Positions 7,699-16,019 of a stretch of DNA of 23,771 nt are shown piece after piece. A program made the translations under genes and the position numbers. The DNA is from Gammaproteobacteria bacterium (GTDB lineage Bacteria; Pseudomonadota; Gammaproteobacteria; Arenicellales; JAANXG01). Under the pieces are notes generated by a model. It ran no database searches and was not told where the DNA came from. It saw only the letters and a list, made by a program, of their open reading frames with translations. The stretch lies in contig JAANXG010000096.1 in assembly GCA_018263405.1 (NCBI GenBank), forward strand, positions 1 through 23,771. Reading direction: 5' to 3'. Every line of letters starts with the position of its first letter. The first letter of the stretch is position 1.

Positions 7699-7772
7699 TG
7701 GGGGATCGTCTAGTGGTAGGACTGCGGACTCTGACTCCGCCAGCGGGGGTTCGAATCCCTCTCCCCCAGCCA
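7699..7772 (+). tRNA. tRNA-Gln (anticodon CUG)
   Basis: The sequence folds as a complete 74-base tRNA including an encoded CCA end (7770-7772). The 7-bp acceptor stem TGGGGGA pairs with TCCCCCA. The D-arm is GTCT/GGAC, and the anticodon stem GCGGA/TCCGC carries the loop CTCTGAC. The variable region is four bases, and the T-arm contains TTCGAAT. The anticodon CTG reads the glutamine codon CAG. No integrase or repeated tRNA 3' end is nearby, so it does not appear to be an integration site in this window. Confidence 0.97.
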
Positions 7773-7857
7773 ATAACATCAATAACTTACGTAACCTAAT
7801 CGTAATTTCTCAAAAAGTCCGTGCAATGTCGGCGATCATGTGGGGCGGAAACGAATG

Positions 7858-8277
7858 TCAGTCCGCTTCCCGGATCTCGAAGTCGTGGGTGACGACTGCC
7901 GTTTTGATCAACATGCGCGTGGCCGAGCAATACTTCTCGACCGACAGGGTAACAGCACGCTCAACGGCCCCGGATTTCAAGTCACGACCGGTGACAACAT
8001 AGTGCATATGAATGCGGGTGAACACTTTGGGCACGCTCTCTGCACGATCCGCGTCGAGGTTCACCACGCAGTCCACGACGCCTTGCCGCGCCTTCGCCAA
8101 TATGCCGACTACGTCGGACGCGGAACATCCGCCCGCCGCCATCAACATCAATTCCATGGGGCGGCTGCCGCGGTTCCGGCCGCCACGTTCCGGTGGCCCG
8201 TCCATCACCACGGTGTAGCCGCTGTCCGCCCTCGCCTCGAACATCATACCGTCCACCCAGCGTACCGTCGCCTTCAT
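7858..8277 (-). CDS. OsmC/Ohr-family protein
   Basis: This 139-residue protein belongs to the OsmC/Ohr family of small dimeric cytoplasmic proteins, whose characterised members reduce organic hydroperoxides with two cysteines. Both cysteines are present, C51 in GGCSASDVV and C117 in EKYCSATRML, as is the C-terminal beta strand THDFEI. The arrangement fits the YhfA-like branch of the family, where the substrate is poorly known. Its ATG overlaps the TGA of trpC (ATGA), so it is translationally coupled to the tryptophan operon as its last gene here. No terminator is evident downstream. Confidence 0.92.
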   Translation of the reverse strand: MKATVRWVDGMMFEARADSGYTVVMDGPPERGGRNRGSRPMELMLMAAGGCSASDVVGILAKARQGVVDCVVNLDADRAESVPKVFTRIHMHYVVTGRDLKSGAVERAVTLSVEKYCSATRMLIKTAVVTHDFEIREAD

Positions 8278-9080
8278 ACCGCCTGCTCGTGCAAGCCGAA
8301 TAAATCAGCCAACGCATCGCCCGGATTCGCGGCGCGCATGAAGGCCTCGCCCACCAGGAAGCCGTAAACACCGTGCTGCTGCATCAGCGTGGCATCTTGC
8401 CGACGGTGGATCCCGCTTTCGGTGATCACGATACGATCTCCGGGAATCCGCGATAACAGATCCAACGTCGTGGACAAATGCGTCTCGAAGGTCCGTAAAT
8501 CCCGGTTATTGATACCGATCAGGGGGACGCGGATATCAAGAGCCCGCTGCAACTCCTGCTCATCGTGCGCTTCCACCAGGACGTCCATCCCCAATTCCAG
8601 CGCCAATTCCGACAGTTCCACTAGCTGCGCGTCTCCCAGCGCGGCCACAATCAGCAAAATACAATCCGCCCCGATCACGCGGGATTCCCAGATCTGATAG
8701 GGGTCGATCATGAAGTCTTTGCGCAAGACGGGAAGTGGACAATGCTGGCGCGCTGCTTTCAGATGCGCGTCGGCACCCTGAAAAAACCGTTCGTCGGTCA
8801 GCACCGACAAACAAGCGGCGCCGCCGCGAGCGTAGCTGAACGCGATGGCGCCGGGTTCGAAATCCTCGCGGATGACGCCCTGACTGGGTGAGGCTTTTTT
8901 GATCTCCGCAATTACAGCCGGCCGCTGCTCCCGGATGGGGTTCTTCAGAGCTTGGAGAAATCCCCGCGGCGCCGGTTTCTCGGCACTACGCTCCCGCAAC
9001 GCGCGCAAGGGCACCTGCTTGGAACGTTTGGAGACTTCGCCGGCCTTGTGCCGAATGATGCGGGATAGTGTGTCGGTCAC
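8274..9080 (-). CDS. trpC: indole-3-glycerol-phosphate synthase
   Basis: It converts carboxyphenylaminodeoxyribulose phosphate to indole-3-glycerol phosphate in tryptophan synthesis. The 268-residue product is a TIM barrel with the family's conserved segments: AEIKKASPS (59-67), SVLTDERFFQG (92-102), LRKDF (119-123), EAHDE, GINNRDL and ITESGI. The open frame extends to 9272, but that upstream part lies inside trpD and has no family similarity. GTG at 9080, giving the typical N-terminus TDTLSRII, is chosen; the ribosome site there is weak. It is monofunctional, with no trpF fusion. It begins 28 bases after trpD and ends in an ATGA overlap with the OsmC-family gene. Confidence 0.96.
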   Translation of the reverse strand: MTDTLSRIIRHKAGEVSKRSKQVPLRALRERSAEKPAPRGFLQALKNPIREQRPAVIAEIKKASPSQGVIREDFEPGAIAFSYARGGAACLSVLTDERFFQGADAHLKAARQHCPLPVLRKDFMIDPYQIWESRVIGADCILLIVAALGDAQLVELSELALELGMDVLVEAHDEQELQRALDIRVPLIGINNRDLRTFETHLSTTLDLLSRIPGDRIVITESGIHRRQDATLMQQHGVYGFLVGEAFMRAANPGDALADLFGLHEQAV

Positions 9081-9108
9081 TTGAATCGGTCGTCCGAAGC
9101 GGCTGACG

Positions 9109-10125
9109 CTACAGGCTCTGCGTGTACTCCACGAACTGCTTGAGCTTATGGCGGGCGCCACCGGCATCGATGGCTTTCCGGGCACACTGCACACCGGCTT
9201 CCAGCGTCTCGACGATACCCGACGTATAGATCGCCGCGCCGGCGTTGAGCACCACCATATCCCGTGCGGCACCTTGCTCCCCTTCGAATACTCGGTTGAT
9301 CAGCCTCAGACTCGCCGCTGCACTGTCCACGGACAGGCCATGCAAGCTGTCGTACCGCACATCGTGCTCATCCGGATTCAATATCCACGTTTCGACATGC
9401 CCGTTCCTGAGCTCGGCCATCCGGGTGGGCGCCGCAATACTGATTTCATCCAGCCCATCGTCGGAATGCACGACCAATACATGCCGGCTACCCAACTGCT
9501 GCAGCGCCCGGGCCATGGGTTCCACCAACTCTCCCGTGAACACGCCCAGTAGCTGGTTCGGGGCACCCGCCGGGTTGGTCAACGGTCCCAGCACGTTGAA
9601 TATGGTTCGTACAGCCATTTCACGCCGGGGACCGATGGCGTGCTTCATCGCGCTATGGTGGGCCGGAGCGAACAAAAACCCAATGCCTACATCCGCAATG
9701 CAGGCGCCCACCTGTTCGGGCGACAAATCAAGCCGCGCGCCGGCTTCTTCGAGCAAGTCGGCACTACCCGAGCTGCTGGAAACCGAACGGTTGCCGTGCT
9801 TGGCAACCTGCGCTCCCGCGGCGGCGCAAACGAAGGCACAGGCGGTAGATATGTTGAATATCTTGCTGGCATCCCCGCCCGTCCCGCAGGTATCCACGAG
9901 GTGTGGCACGTCCACGGTCACCCGCGCCGAGAGGGAACGCATCACGGCGGCAGCAGCGGCAATTTCTTCAATGGTTTCGCCTTTCATCCGCAACCCGATC
10001 AAGAACCCACCGATCTGAGCGGGCGTCGCTTCTCCGGTCATGATCTGGGTCATCACCGCCGTCATTTCATTTGCGGTCAAGTCCCGGCGGTCACTAATTG
10101 CCTGGATGGCTTGCTGTATAGTCAT
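9109..10125 (-). CDS. trpD: anthranilate phosphoribosyltransferase
   Basis: It joins anthranilate to phosphoribosyl pyrophosphate, the second step committed to tryptophan. The 338-residue length is standard for a stand-alone TrpD. The diagnostic GTGGD motif is at 81-85 (DTCGTGGDASKIFNIST), and the anthranilate/PRPP-binding segment KHGNRSVSSSSGSADLLE starts near residue 109. The start is ATG at 10125 with only a weak ribosome site. It sits 96 bases after trpG and 28 bases before trpC on the same strand, so it is part of the trp operon. Confidence 0.97.
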   Translation of the reverse strand: MTIQQAIQAISDRRDLTANEMTAVMTQIMTGEATPAQIGGFLIGLRMKGETIEEIAAAAAVMRSLSARVTVDVPHLVDTCGTGGDASKIFNISTACAFVCAAAGAQVAKHGNRSVSSSSGSADLLEEAGARLDLSPEQVGACIADVGIGFLFAPAHHSAMKHAIGPRREMAVRTIFNVLGPLTNPAGAPNQLLGVFTGELVEPMARALQQLGSRHVLVVHSDDGLDEISIAAPTRMAELRNGHVETWILNPDEHDVRYDSLHGLSVDSAAASLRLINRVFEGEQGAARDMVVLNAGAAIYTSGIVETLEAGVQCARKAIDAGGARHKLKQFVEYTQSL

Positions 10126-10221
10126 AGTGTTGTTGTGACCGATATCGAAATCGTCGCTGTTTAGTCCATTGCGGCGTCGTTGGGCGTGAAGTGTATCAAA
10201 GGCCCGTCTACCCGCTTGAAG

Positions 10222-10803
10222 CTACGCGGCCCGAAGCGGATTACGTGTTGTAAAATGGCGCAGTAAATCATGACCATGCTGGCTGAGAATGGACTCCGGA
10301 TGAAACTGTACGCCTTCCAGATCCAATTCGCGGTGGCGTATGCCCATTACATCGCCGTCCTCCGTCCAGGCCGTGACCGCCAAACACTCCGGCAGGCTTT
10401 CCCGCTCAATCACCAGCGAATGATAACGCGTCGCTTCGAAAGGATTGGCAAGGCTTTCGAATACGCCCTTGTTCGTGTGATGAATCATGGATGTCTTACC
10501 ATGCATCAACGATTTGGCGTGCACGATCCGGGCGCCGTAGGCCTGGCCAATACTCTGATGACCAAGACAGACCCCGAGGATCGGCAGCCGGCCTGCAAAT
10601 TTCTTTACCACATCCACGGATATGCCGGCTTCATTCGGGGTACACGGCCCCGGTGAAATCACGATGCAGTCCGGTCGCAGCGTTTCGAGCTCTTCCACCG
10701 TGATTTCATCATTGCGGTACACGCACACGTCCTGGCCCAGCTCGCCCAGATACTGGACGAGGTTATAGGTGAACGAATCATAGTTATCGATCATCGCAAG
10801 CAT
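10222..10803 (-). CDS. trpG: anthranilate synthase component II (glutamine amidotransferase)
   Basis: This glutaminase subunit supplies ammonia to TrpE. The 193-residue class I amidotransferase has the nucleophile C79 in GVCLGHQ and the other triad members H168 and E170 in QFHPES, plus the typical start IDNYDSFTYNLVQYL. In many gammaproteobacteria one such protein also serves p-aminobenzoate synthesis (PabA), and sequence alone cannot exclude that dual role here. Its place between trpE and trpD favours TrpG. The ATG at 10803 and an in-frame ATG three codons later are both possible starts. Confidence 0.95.
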   Translation of the reverse strand: MLAMIDNYDSFTYNLVQYLGELGQDVCVYRNDEITVEELETLRPDCIVISPGPCTPNEAGISVDVVKKFAGRLPILGVCLGHQSIGQAYGARIVHAKSLMHGKTSMIHHTNKGVFESLANPFEATRYHSLVIERESLPECLAVTAWTEDGDVMGIRHRELDLEGVQFHPESILSQHGHDLLRHFTTRNPLRAA

Positions 10804-10890
10804 GGATCGTATCTTAACCTTTAACGGAGGGGTCTCGATACGAACGCCGCTTATAGTGCCTAACCATGCCGCCGGAACCGACTACGTGCA

Positions 10891-12402
10891 TCAACGGGTA
10901 GACAGACTGCCGTCAAGGCCTTCACTGACCATGTTCACCGCCCGGAAAATGACCCGCCCTTTGTTCATGGTCTCCTTCCATTCGAGTTCAGGCACCGAAT
11001 CGGCAACGATGCCGGCACCGGCCTGGACATGAAGCGTATGGTCCTTAATGATGGCCGTTCGGATTGCGATGGCCGTGTCCATATTGCCGTTCCAGCCGAT
11101 ATAACCCACCGCCCCCGAATAGATACCGCGCTTGGACGGTTCCAGTTCGTCGATGATTTCCATCGCCCGGACTTTGGGCGCGCCGGAAACGGTACCGGCC
11201 GGAAAGGCAGCCCGGAGCACGTCTACAGCATCGCGGTCCGCGGTCAGTTGACCGGTGACATTCGTCACGATGTGCATCACGTGGGAATACCGCTCTATGG
11301 TCATTCGGTCGCTGACTTCCACGCTTCCGGTCGCCGCAACCCGGCCGATATCGTTGCGTCCCAAGTCGACCAGCATCAAATGCTCCGCCAGTTCCTTGGG
11401 ATCGGACAGCAGCTCCTTTTCCAGCCGCTCGTCCTCTTCACGGCTTCGACCCCGGTGGCGGGTACCCGCGATCGGCCTTACCGTCACCGTGCCATCCTCG
11501 AGGCGCACCAGGATCTCCGGTGAAGATCCGACAATCTGAAAATCCTTCAGGTCGAGATAGTACATGTAGGGGGATGGATTCACGGTTCGAAGTGCCCGGT
11601 ACAGATCGAAGGTCGCCAGGCGGTACGGAATGGACAGGCACTGTGACAAGACGACCTGCATGATGTCCCCGTCTTGGATGTACCGTCTCGATCGCTCCAC
11701 CACCCGCTTGAATTCCGCTTCGCCGAAACTGGACACGAAGTCCGATTCGTCCACGGCCGTACCGGGGGCGGTGGGCAACACCGGCTGCCGGCGGCGAAGT
11801 TGGTCGATCAATTCGTCCAGTCGCTCATTGCCTTTATGCCAGGCGGCCGGTTCCGCCGGATCGACATGCGTGATGAGGTACAAACGCCCGCTCAAATTGT
11901 CGAAAACCATCACCTCTTCCGACACCATCAGGAAAATATCCGGCACCCCCACGGCATCGGCTTTACCGCAGTGTCCGAGCCTCGGTTCGATGTAGCGGAC
12001 GGTATCGTAACCGAAGTAACCGACAAGACCGCCGGTGAACCGAGGAAGATGCCCCAGTTGGGGGGTCCGGAAACGGCTTTGCAATTGCCGCACGGACTGT
12101 AGCGGATCGTCGACGGTCCGGCTTTCGACAATTTCTTCGCCGACGCGAAGCTCCACGTCATGATCCCGAACGGACAACTGCGTGCGGCAAGGCAAGCCGA
12201 TAATCGAATATCGACCCCATTGTTCACCGCCCTGGACGGACTCGAACAAGTACGTATACGCGGTGCTGGCCAGCTTTAGATAGGTACTGACCGGGGTATC
12301 GATATCCGCCAGGATTTCGCGCATTACCGGGATGCGGTTAAAACCGCTCGCCGCGTATTGCCGAATATCGTCGGCGTTAATGGAAGGCGTGTCGTTGAAC
12401 AT
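10891..12402 (-). CDS. trpE: anthranilate synthase component I
   Basis: It makes anthranilate from chorismate, using ammonia from TrpG. The 503-residue length is normal. The N-terminal tryptophan feedback-site region is recognisable in FESVQGGEQWGRYSIIGL. The chorismate-binding C-terminal core shows RPIAGTRHRG, DLGRNDIGRVA, AAFPAGTVSGAPKVRAMEII and GAGIVADSVPE. The ATG at 12402 follows the rpe stop by only 25 bases, so there is no room for a classic leader peptide and attenuator directly before trpE. A 10-bp palindrome, AATGATCATT (12417-12426), occupies most of that gap. trpG begins 87 bases downstream. Confidence 0.97.
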   Translation of the reverse strand: MFNDTPSINADDIRQYAASGFNRIPVMREILADIDTPVSTYLKLASTAYTYLFESVQGGEQWGRYSIIGLPCRTQLSVRDHDVELRVGEEIVESRTVDDPLQSVRQLQSRFRTPQLGHLPRFTGGLVGYFGYDTVRYIEPRLGHCGKADAVGVPDIFLMVSEEVMVFDNLSGRLYLITHVDPAEPAAWHKGNERLDELIDQLRRRQPVLPTAPGTAVDESDFVSSFGEAEFKRVVERSRRYIQDGDIMQVVLSQCLSIPYRLATFDLYRALRTVNPSPYMYYLDLKDFQIVGSSPEILVRLEDGTVTVRPIAGTRHRGRSREEDERLEKELLSDPKELAEHLMLVDLGRNDIGRVAATGSVEVSDRMTIERYSHVMHIVTNVTGQLTADRDAVDVLRAAFPAGTVSGAPKVRAMEIIDELEPSKRGIYSGAVGYIGWNGNMDTAIAIRTAIIKDHTLHVQAGAGIVADSVPELEWKETMNKGRVIFRAVNMVSEGLDGSLSTR

Positions 12403-12427
12403 GGATCATCTCAGGGAATGATCATTC

Positions 12428-13102
12428 TCACGCCACTGCCTTGGCGATTTCGCTTCTCAATTTCCCGATGGTCCCGGTGTAATTCTCACTGCCGAATACG
12501 GCCGATCCCGCCACAAACGTGTCGGCCCCCGCAGCGGCGATCGCACCGATATTTTCGACCTTCACGCCCCCGTCGATCTCCAGGCGAATGGTCCGACCGC
12601 TTCGATCGATCATCTCCCGGGCGCATCGCAGTTTTCCCAAAGTTTCGAAAATAAACGCCTGCCCGCCGAATCCGGGATTCACGGACATCATCAACACCAT
12701 ATCCAGTTTCTCCAGCGTCCAGTCCAGGACACTCAAGGGAGTCGCGGGGTTCAACACTAGCCCGCCCCGGCACCCCTTATCATGGATCAGTTGCAGGGTC
12801 CGGTCGACGTGGTCGCTGGCTTCCGGGTGGAAAGTAATGTAGCTCGCCCCCGCATCGGCAAACCTGCACACCAGATCGTCCACCGGTCTCACCATGAGAT
12901 GCACGTCGATGGGCGCGGTAATGCCATGGTCTCGCAGTGCCCGGCAGACCAACGGACCGATGGTGAGATTCGAAACGTAATGGTTATCCATCACATCGAC
13001 ATGCACCATGTCCGCACCGGCCGCCAGCACATCTTCGACTTCCTGGCCCAAGCGGGCGAAGTCCGCCGACAAAATCGAGGGCGCAATCAGATAGTCATTC
13101 AT
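12428..13102 (-). CDS. rpe: ribulose-phosphate 3-epimerase
   Basis: It interconverts ribulose-5-phosphate and xylulose-5-phosphate in the pentose phosphate pathway, feeding PRPP and erythrose-4-phosphate pools used for tryptophan. The 224-residue TIM-barrel protein shows APSILSADF, the metal-site segment HVDVMDNHYV, DVHLMV, MSVNPGFGGQ and EIDGGV. The frame is open to 13144, but ATG at 13102 gives the canonical N-terminus. The usual proline after HYV is serine here. rpe next to trpE is common in gammaproteobacteria, although the phosphoglycolate phosphatase gene often found between them is absent. It follows the protease gene by 75 bases. Confidence 0.96.
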   Translation of the reverse strand: MNDYLIAPSILSADFARLGQEVEDVLAAGADMVHVDVMDNHYVSNLTIGPLVCRALRDHGITAPIDVHLMVRPVDDLVCRFADAGASYITFHPEASDHVDRTLQLIHDKGCRGGLVLNPATPLSVLDWTLEKLDMVLMMSVNPGFGGQAFIFETLGKLRCAREMIDRSGRTIRLEIDGGVKVENIGAIAAAGADTFVAGSAVFGSENYTGTIGKLRSEIAKAVA

Positions 13103-13177
13103 GAATCGAAATTTTTTGCGGAGCGCCCACCAATAATGCCACAACGCGTTCCGGCATGCGGCTTGGGGATTCGTCCG

Positions 13178-14539
13178 CTAACGGATCGCCAGAAAGAACG
13201 CCCGCCGGCCGCGACGGACACTGAACAGCAGCCCGGACGATCCATGCATGCTCTGCCGAAATTCATCGAGCGACCTTACACGGCGCCGGTTGACAGAGGT
13301 AATGACATCCTTGCCGCGGAGCTCGTTGTCCCAGGCGGGGCTACCGCGGGTTACCGACTTCACATACACACCATATTCCACACCGCGGCGTTTGAATTCT
13401 TCCGGAAGCGGCGCGAAAGTCGCTCCTTCCAACTCAGCATGAAGATTGGCGCCCTGCATCGCTTGTGTTCGTCGCGCCTCGATTATGGCTTTGATTTTCA
13501 TCTCGTCGCCGTCACGCAAGACCGTCAACTCGATGGACTTACCCACACGGAGCAGGCCGACTTCATTGCGTAAATCCGCGCCTCCGTCCACCGCCTTGCC
13601 GTCGAGAGCAATGACGACATCCCCTTCCTGGAGACCAGCCTTTTCCGCCGGTGACTCGGGGACGACCTGGGAGACCACGGCGCCCTGGTTCCGGTCGATG
13701 CCGAACGCCTGCGCCAGATCCGGGGTCAGGTCCTGAATGTAGACGCCTAAGCGGCCACGCTCGACTTGGCCATACTCCACGATCTGGCCGGTGAGCTGAC
13801 GGACCATATTAATAGGAATGGAAAACCCGATTCCAACATTACCGCCCGAAGGCGCGAGGATAGCCGTGTTGATACCCACCAGATCTCCATGCAGGTCGAT
13901 CAACGCGCCGCCGGAGTTGCCGGGATTAATGGACGCGTCGGTTTGGATGAAGTCCTCGTAACCCTCGATGCCCAGTCCACTGCGGCCGAGCGCGCTAACG
14001 ATGCCGGAAGTCACGGTCTGGTTCAGGCCGAATGGATTACCGATGGCAACCACAAAGTCGCCGACTCGCAGTTCATCCGAATCTCCGAGCGGAATCTCCG
14101 TCAGGTTGTCAGCATCGATCCGCACGACGGCTATATCCGACTCGCTATCGGCGCCTACGACTTCCGCCTCGAACACGCCGCCGTTTTGGAGTTTGACGCT
14201 GATTTCGTCGGCCTTTTCTATAACGTGTGCATTGGTAACCACCAAGCCTTCATCCGCGTCGATGACGACGCCCGACCCGAGGCTTTGGCGTTTCCGCTGC
14301 TGCTGTTGCGGTGGCGGATCAAAAAACCGGCGGAAAAACGGATCGCGAAACAGTGGATTCGCGCGCATCCTAACCGTGCTGGTGGTGGAAATATTTACGA
14401 CGCCGGGCAGGGTTTCTTCGAGCATCGACGCCAGACTGGGCACCTCGCCCTCGAACACCGAAACGGGCAGCGACGCCGCGGAAATCGACGAACTGCTCGC
14501 TATAATTATTGCAAACAGCCACTTGTTCAGGATTCTCAC
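13178..14539 (-). CDS. degQ: periplasmic serine endoprotease, DegP/DegQ (HtrA) type
   Basis: This is an envelope quality-control protease. The start is GTG at 14539, directly behind a strong AAGGAG (14545-14550) spaced by 5 bases; the open frame to 14890 upstream has no family character. The 453-residue product begins with a Sec signal peptide (hydrophobic IIIASSSSISAA, cleavage near 20-22). The catalytic triad is H105 (TNAHV), D135 (SDIAV) and S209 (PGNSGG), and two PDZ regions follow, the second ending near the C-terminus. The short proline- and glutamine-rich loop before the catalytic domain and the total length fit DegQ better than DegP, but assignment within the family is uncertain. It heads toward rpe, 75 bases downstream. 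Confidence 0.94.
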   Translation of the reverse strand: MRILNKWLFAIIIASSSSISAASLPVSVFEGEVPSLASMLEETLPGVVNISTTSTVRMRANPLFRDPFFRRFFDPPPQQQQRKRQSLGSGVVIDADEGLVVTNAHVIEKADEISVKLQNGGVFEAEVVGADSESDIAVVRIDADNLTEIPLGDSDELRVGDFVVAIGNPFGLNQTVTSGIVSALGRSGLGIEGYEDFIQTDASINPGNSGGALIDLHGDLVGINTAILAPSGGNVGIGFSIPINMVRQLTGQIVEYGQVERGRLGVYIQDLTPDLAQAFGIDRNQGAVVSQVVPESPAEKAGLQEGDVVIALDGKAVDGGADLRNEVGLLRVGKSIELTVLRDGDEMKIKAIIEARRTQAMQGANLHAELEGATFAPLPEEFKRRGVEYGVYVKSVTRGSPAWDNELRGKDVITSVNRRRVRSLDEFRQSMHGSSGLLFSVRRGRRAFFLAIR

Positions 14540-14544
14540 TGCTT

Positions 14545-14550
14545 CTCCTT
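14545..14550 (-). promoter_or_regulatory. ribosome binding site deciding the protease start
   Basis: AAGGAG read on the minus strand, five bases before GTG at 14539, is among the strongest ribosome sites in the window. It fixes the start directly in front of a signal peptide, over 350 bases inside the longest open frame. Confidence 0.85.
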
Positions 14551-14636
14551 GGATCTTGTTGGAACCGTTAGAGTCGAGGAACTCCGATGTGTTCAGAGCG
14601 TTATACGCGGAAATGTCGGGTTTGAAACGATGGATT

Positions 14637-15026
14637 TCAAGGCGCGGGTCGGAGCTGGTACCAACCGTCGTGGACGGATGTCCAGGCAAAACCAGGTTGA
14701 TCCACCGGATCGGGAGGCGAGCTATCCGGCGCAAACGCCATCCGCAGCGACGGCTCGCCGGCGGGCGAAAACATGGTGGAGGCAAATTCGACATATCCTT
14801 TGCGCGCATATACATGCACTTCCATATCCGAAAGCGCCTCGGGTGGCAGCAAACCCGTGCCCCGATCCGGACCCAGCACCCGCCCGGCATAGACGCGGGC
14901 GGGTTCCTCGAACAAATACAGCCACTTTTCCGCCTCCGGCTTACGCTGCCAGCACTGCTGCAACGTCAACCCCACGAGCAATACAGCGGTGACGAACAAC
15001 ATGAACCGGTTGAGCGTAATTTTCAT
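14637..15026 (-). CDS. small membrane-anchored protein of unknown function
   Basis: I do not recognise this 129-residue protein. One hydrophobic helix near residues 8-22 (FMLFVTAVLLVGLTL) is followed by a soluble domain of about 105 residues, suggesting a single-pass protein with a periplasmic tail. The cysteine after the helix (LQQC) does not make a good lipobox. ATG at 15026 is preferred over the TTG at 15035. It lies 97 bases upstream of the protease gene and 33 bases after the nucleotidase gene on the same strand, so it probably belongs to that transcription unit. A periplasmic tail beside an HtrA protease is compatible with an envelope role, but this is only context. Confidence 0.65.
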   Translation of the reverse strand: MKITLNRFMLFVTAVLLVGLTLQQCWQRKPEAEKWLYLFEEPARVYAGRVLGPDRGTGLLPPEALSDMEVHVYARKGYVEFASTMFSPAGEPSLRMAFAPDSSPPDPVDQPGFAWTSVHDGWYQLRPAP

Positions 15027-15059
15027 CGGATCCAAAACCTGATTTAAAGAGTGTGCTAA

Positions 15060-15968
15060 CTATCCCTCGTTCGCCACGCCGTGAGGCACGTGTCCGGTCG
15101 GTACGTGGCGGCGGGCGGATTCGCAGTGCCCCTGCTGATCGTCAAAAAATATATCGGCTCCGAAAGTCCGCAGAAATGCGCCCTTGTCGAGCCCTCCCAG
15201 AAATACCGCCTCGTCAATTCGAATCTTCCAGGCACGAAGGGTCCGAATCACACGCTCGTGCGCCGGCGCCGCGCGTGCTGTAAACAGAGCCGTGCGTATC
15301 GGAGATTCTTCCGGCGGGAATCCCGACTGGATGTTGTGCAAAGCGGCCAAAACATCTTTGAACGGTCCGCCGGGCAGTGGTTCGTTGGCCGCCTTGCGTT
15401 CCGAATTTGAAAATGCGTCCAGGCCTTCGGTTTTGTAAACGCGTTCCGCGGCGTCGGAAAATAGAACGGCGTCTCCGTCGAAGGCGATACGCAACTGCCG
15501 ATCCGCGTTGATGCCGATGTTCATACCGACATTCGAAGGCAGAATAGTAGCCGCGGCATAACCTTGGTCCAAGGCACTTCGCACATCGCCCGGATCCGTG
15601 GACAGAAATAGGTGTGCATTGAATGATTCGACGTAACGATACGGTGATTGCCCGGCACTGAACGCGGCGCGAGTAATCTTCAAGTCATGGTGTTGAATGG
15701 AATTGAACACCCGTAGGCCGGTATCGGCGCTATTGCGGGACAACAGCACGACTTCCACCTGCTCTCTTTGCTGCCCCAGCGTATTCAACTGCAGAAGCTT
15801 CTCGACAAGGGGAAAAGCAACACCGGGTTTGAGGACCTCGTTCTCCCGTTCGATCTGATAGCGGCAGTAGGCGTCCACGCCCTCCGTTTCGAACACGCGG
15901 TGACTCTCCTCAAGGTCAAATAATGCCCTGGAAGAAATAGCCACCACGAGCTTTTGAATGTCTTTCAT
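15060..15968 (-). CDS. 5'-nucleotidase, cytosolic cN-I type
   Basis: This protein resembles the cytosolic 5'-nucleotidase I family (Pfam 5_nucleotid, PF06189), which dephosphorylates nucleoside monophosphates such as AMP. Characteristic blocks are the N-terminal LVVAISSRALFDLEESHRVF, RYQIERENEVLKPGVAFPLV near 37-54, VVLLSRNSADTGLRVFNSI near 73-91, and the DxD segment FDGDAVLFSD at 163-172. The C-terminus carries GGLDKGAFLRTFGADIFFDDQ. The 302-residue length is usual for the family. The start is ATG at 15968 with no clear ribosome site. It lies 51 bases after the AddA-like gene on the same strand. Assignment is by remembered family pattern. Confidence 0.88.
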   Translation of the reverse strand: MKDIQKLVVAISSRALFDLEESHRVFETEGVDAYCRYQIERENEVLKPGVAFPLVEKLLQLNTLGQQREQVEVVLLSRNSADTGLRVFNSIQHHDLKITRAAFSAGQSPYRYVESFNAHLFLSTDPGDVRSALDQGYAAATILPSNVGMNIGINADRQLRIAFDGDAVLFSDAAERVYKTEGLDAFSNSERKAANEPLPGGPFKDVLAALHNIQSGFPPEESPIRTALFTARAAPAHERVIRTLRAWKIRIDEAVFLGGLDKGAFLRTFGADIFFDDQQGHCESARRHVPTGHVPHGVANEG

Positions 15969-16019
15969 GGTTGTCTAAATCTAACGCATTCGGCGTCAAC
16001 ACTACAGAGCCGCCCAGAA

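Noticed and set aside
7699..7772. tRNA-Gln as an integration site for a genomic island
   Set aside because: No integrase gene and no repeated tRNA 3' end are visible in the window; the flanking genes are housekeeping.
7411..7799. Plus-strand reading frames across the deaminase end, the gap and the tRNA
   Set aside because: They overlap a solid tRNA gene and the end of the deaminase gene, with no ribosome sites or family similarity.
9081..9272. Upstream extension of trpC to the longest start
   Set aside because: The extra 64 codons fall inside trpD in another frame and do not resemble any TrpC N-terminus; GTG at 9080 restores the normal length.
14540..14890. Upstream extension of the protease gene
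   Set aside because: It overlaps the small membrane protein gene and would bury the signal peptide; the strong AAGGAG before GTG 14539 decides the start.
13766..15047. Two long plus-strand reading frames (up to 408 codons) opposite the protease gene
   Set aside because: Both are antisense shadows of the DegQ-type protease, whose signal peptide, catalytic triad and ribosome site are clear on the minus strand.
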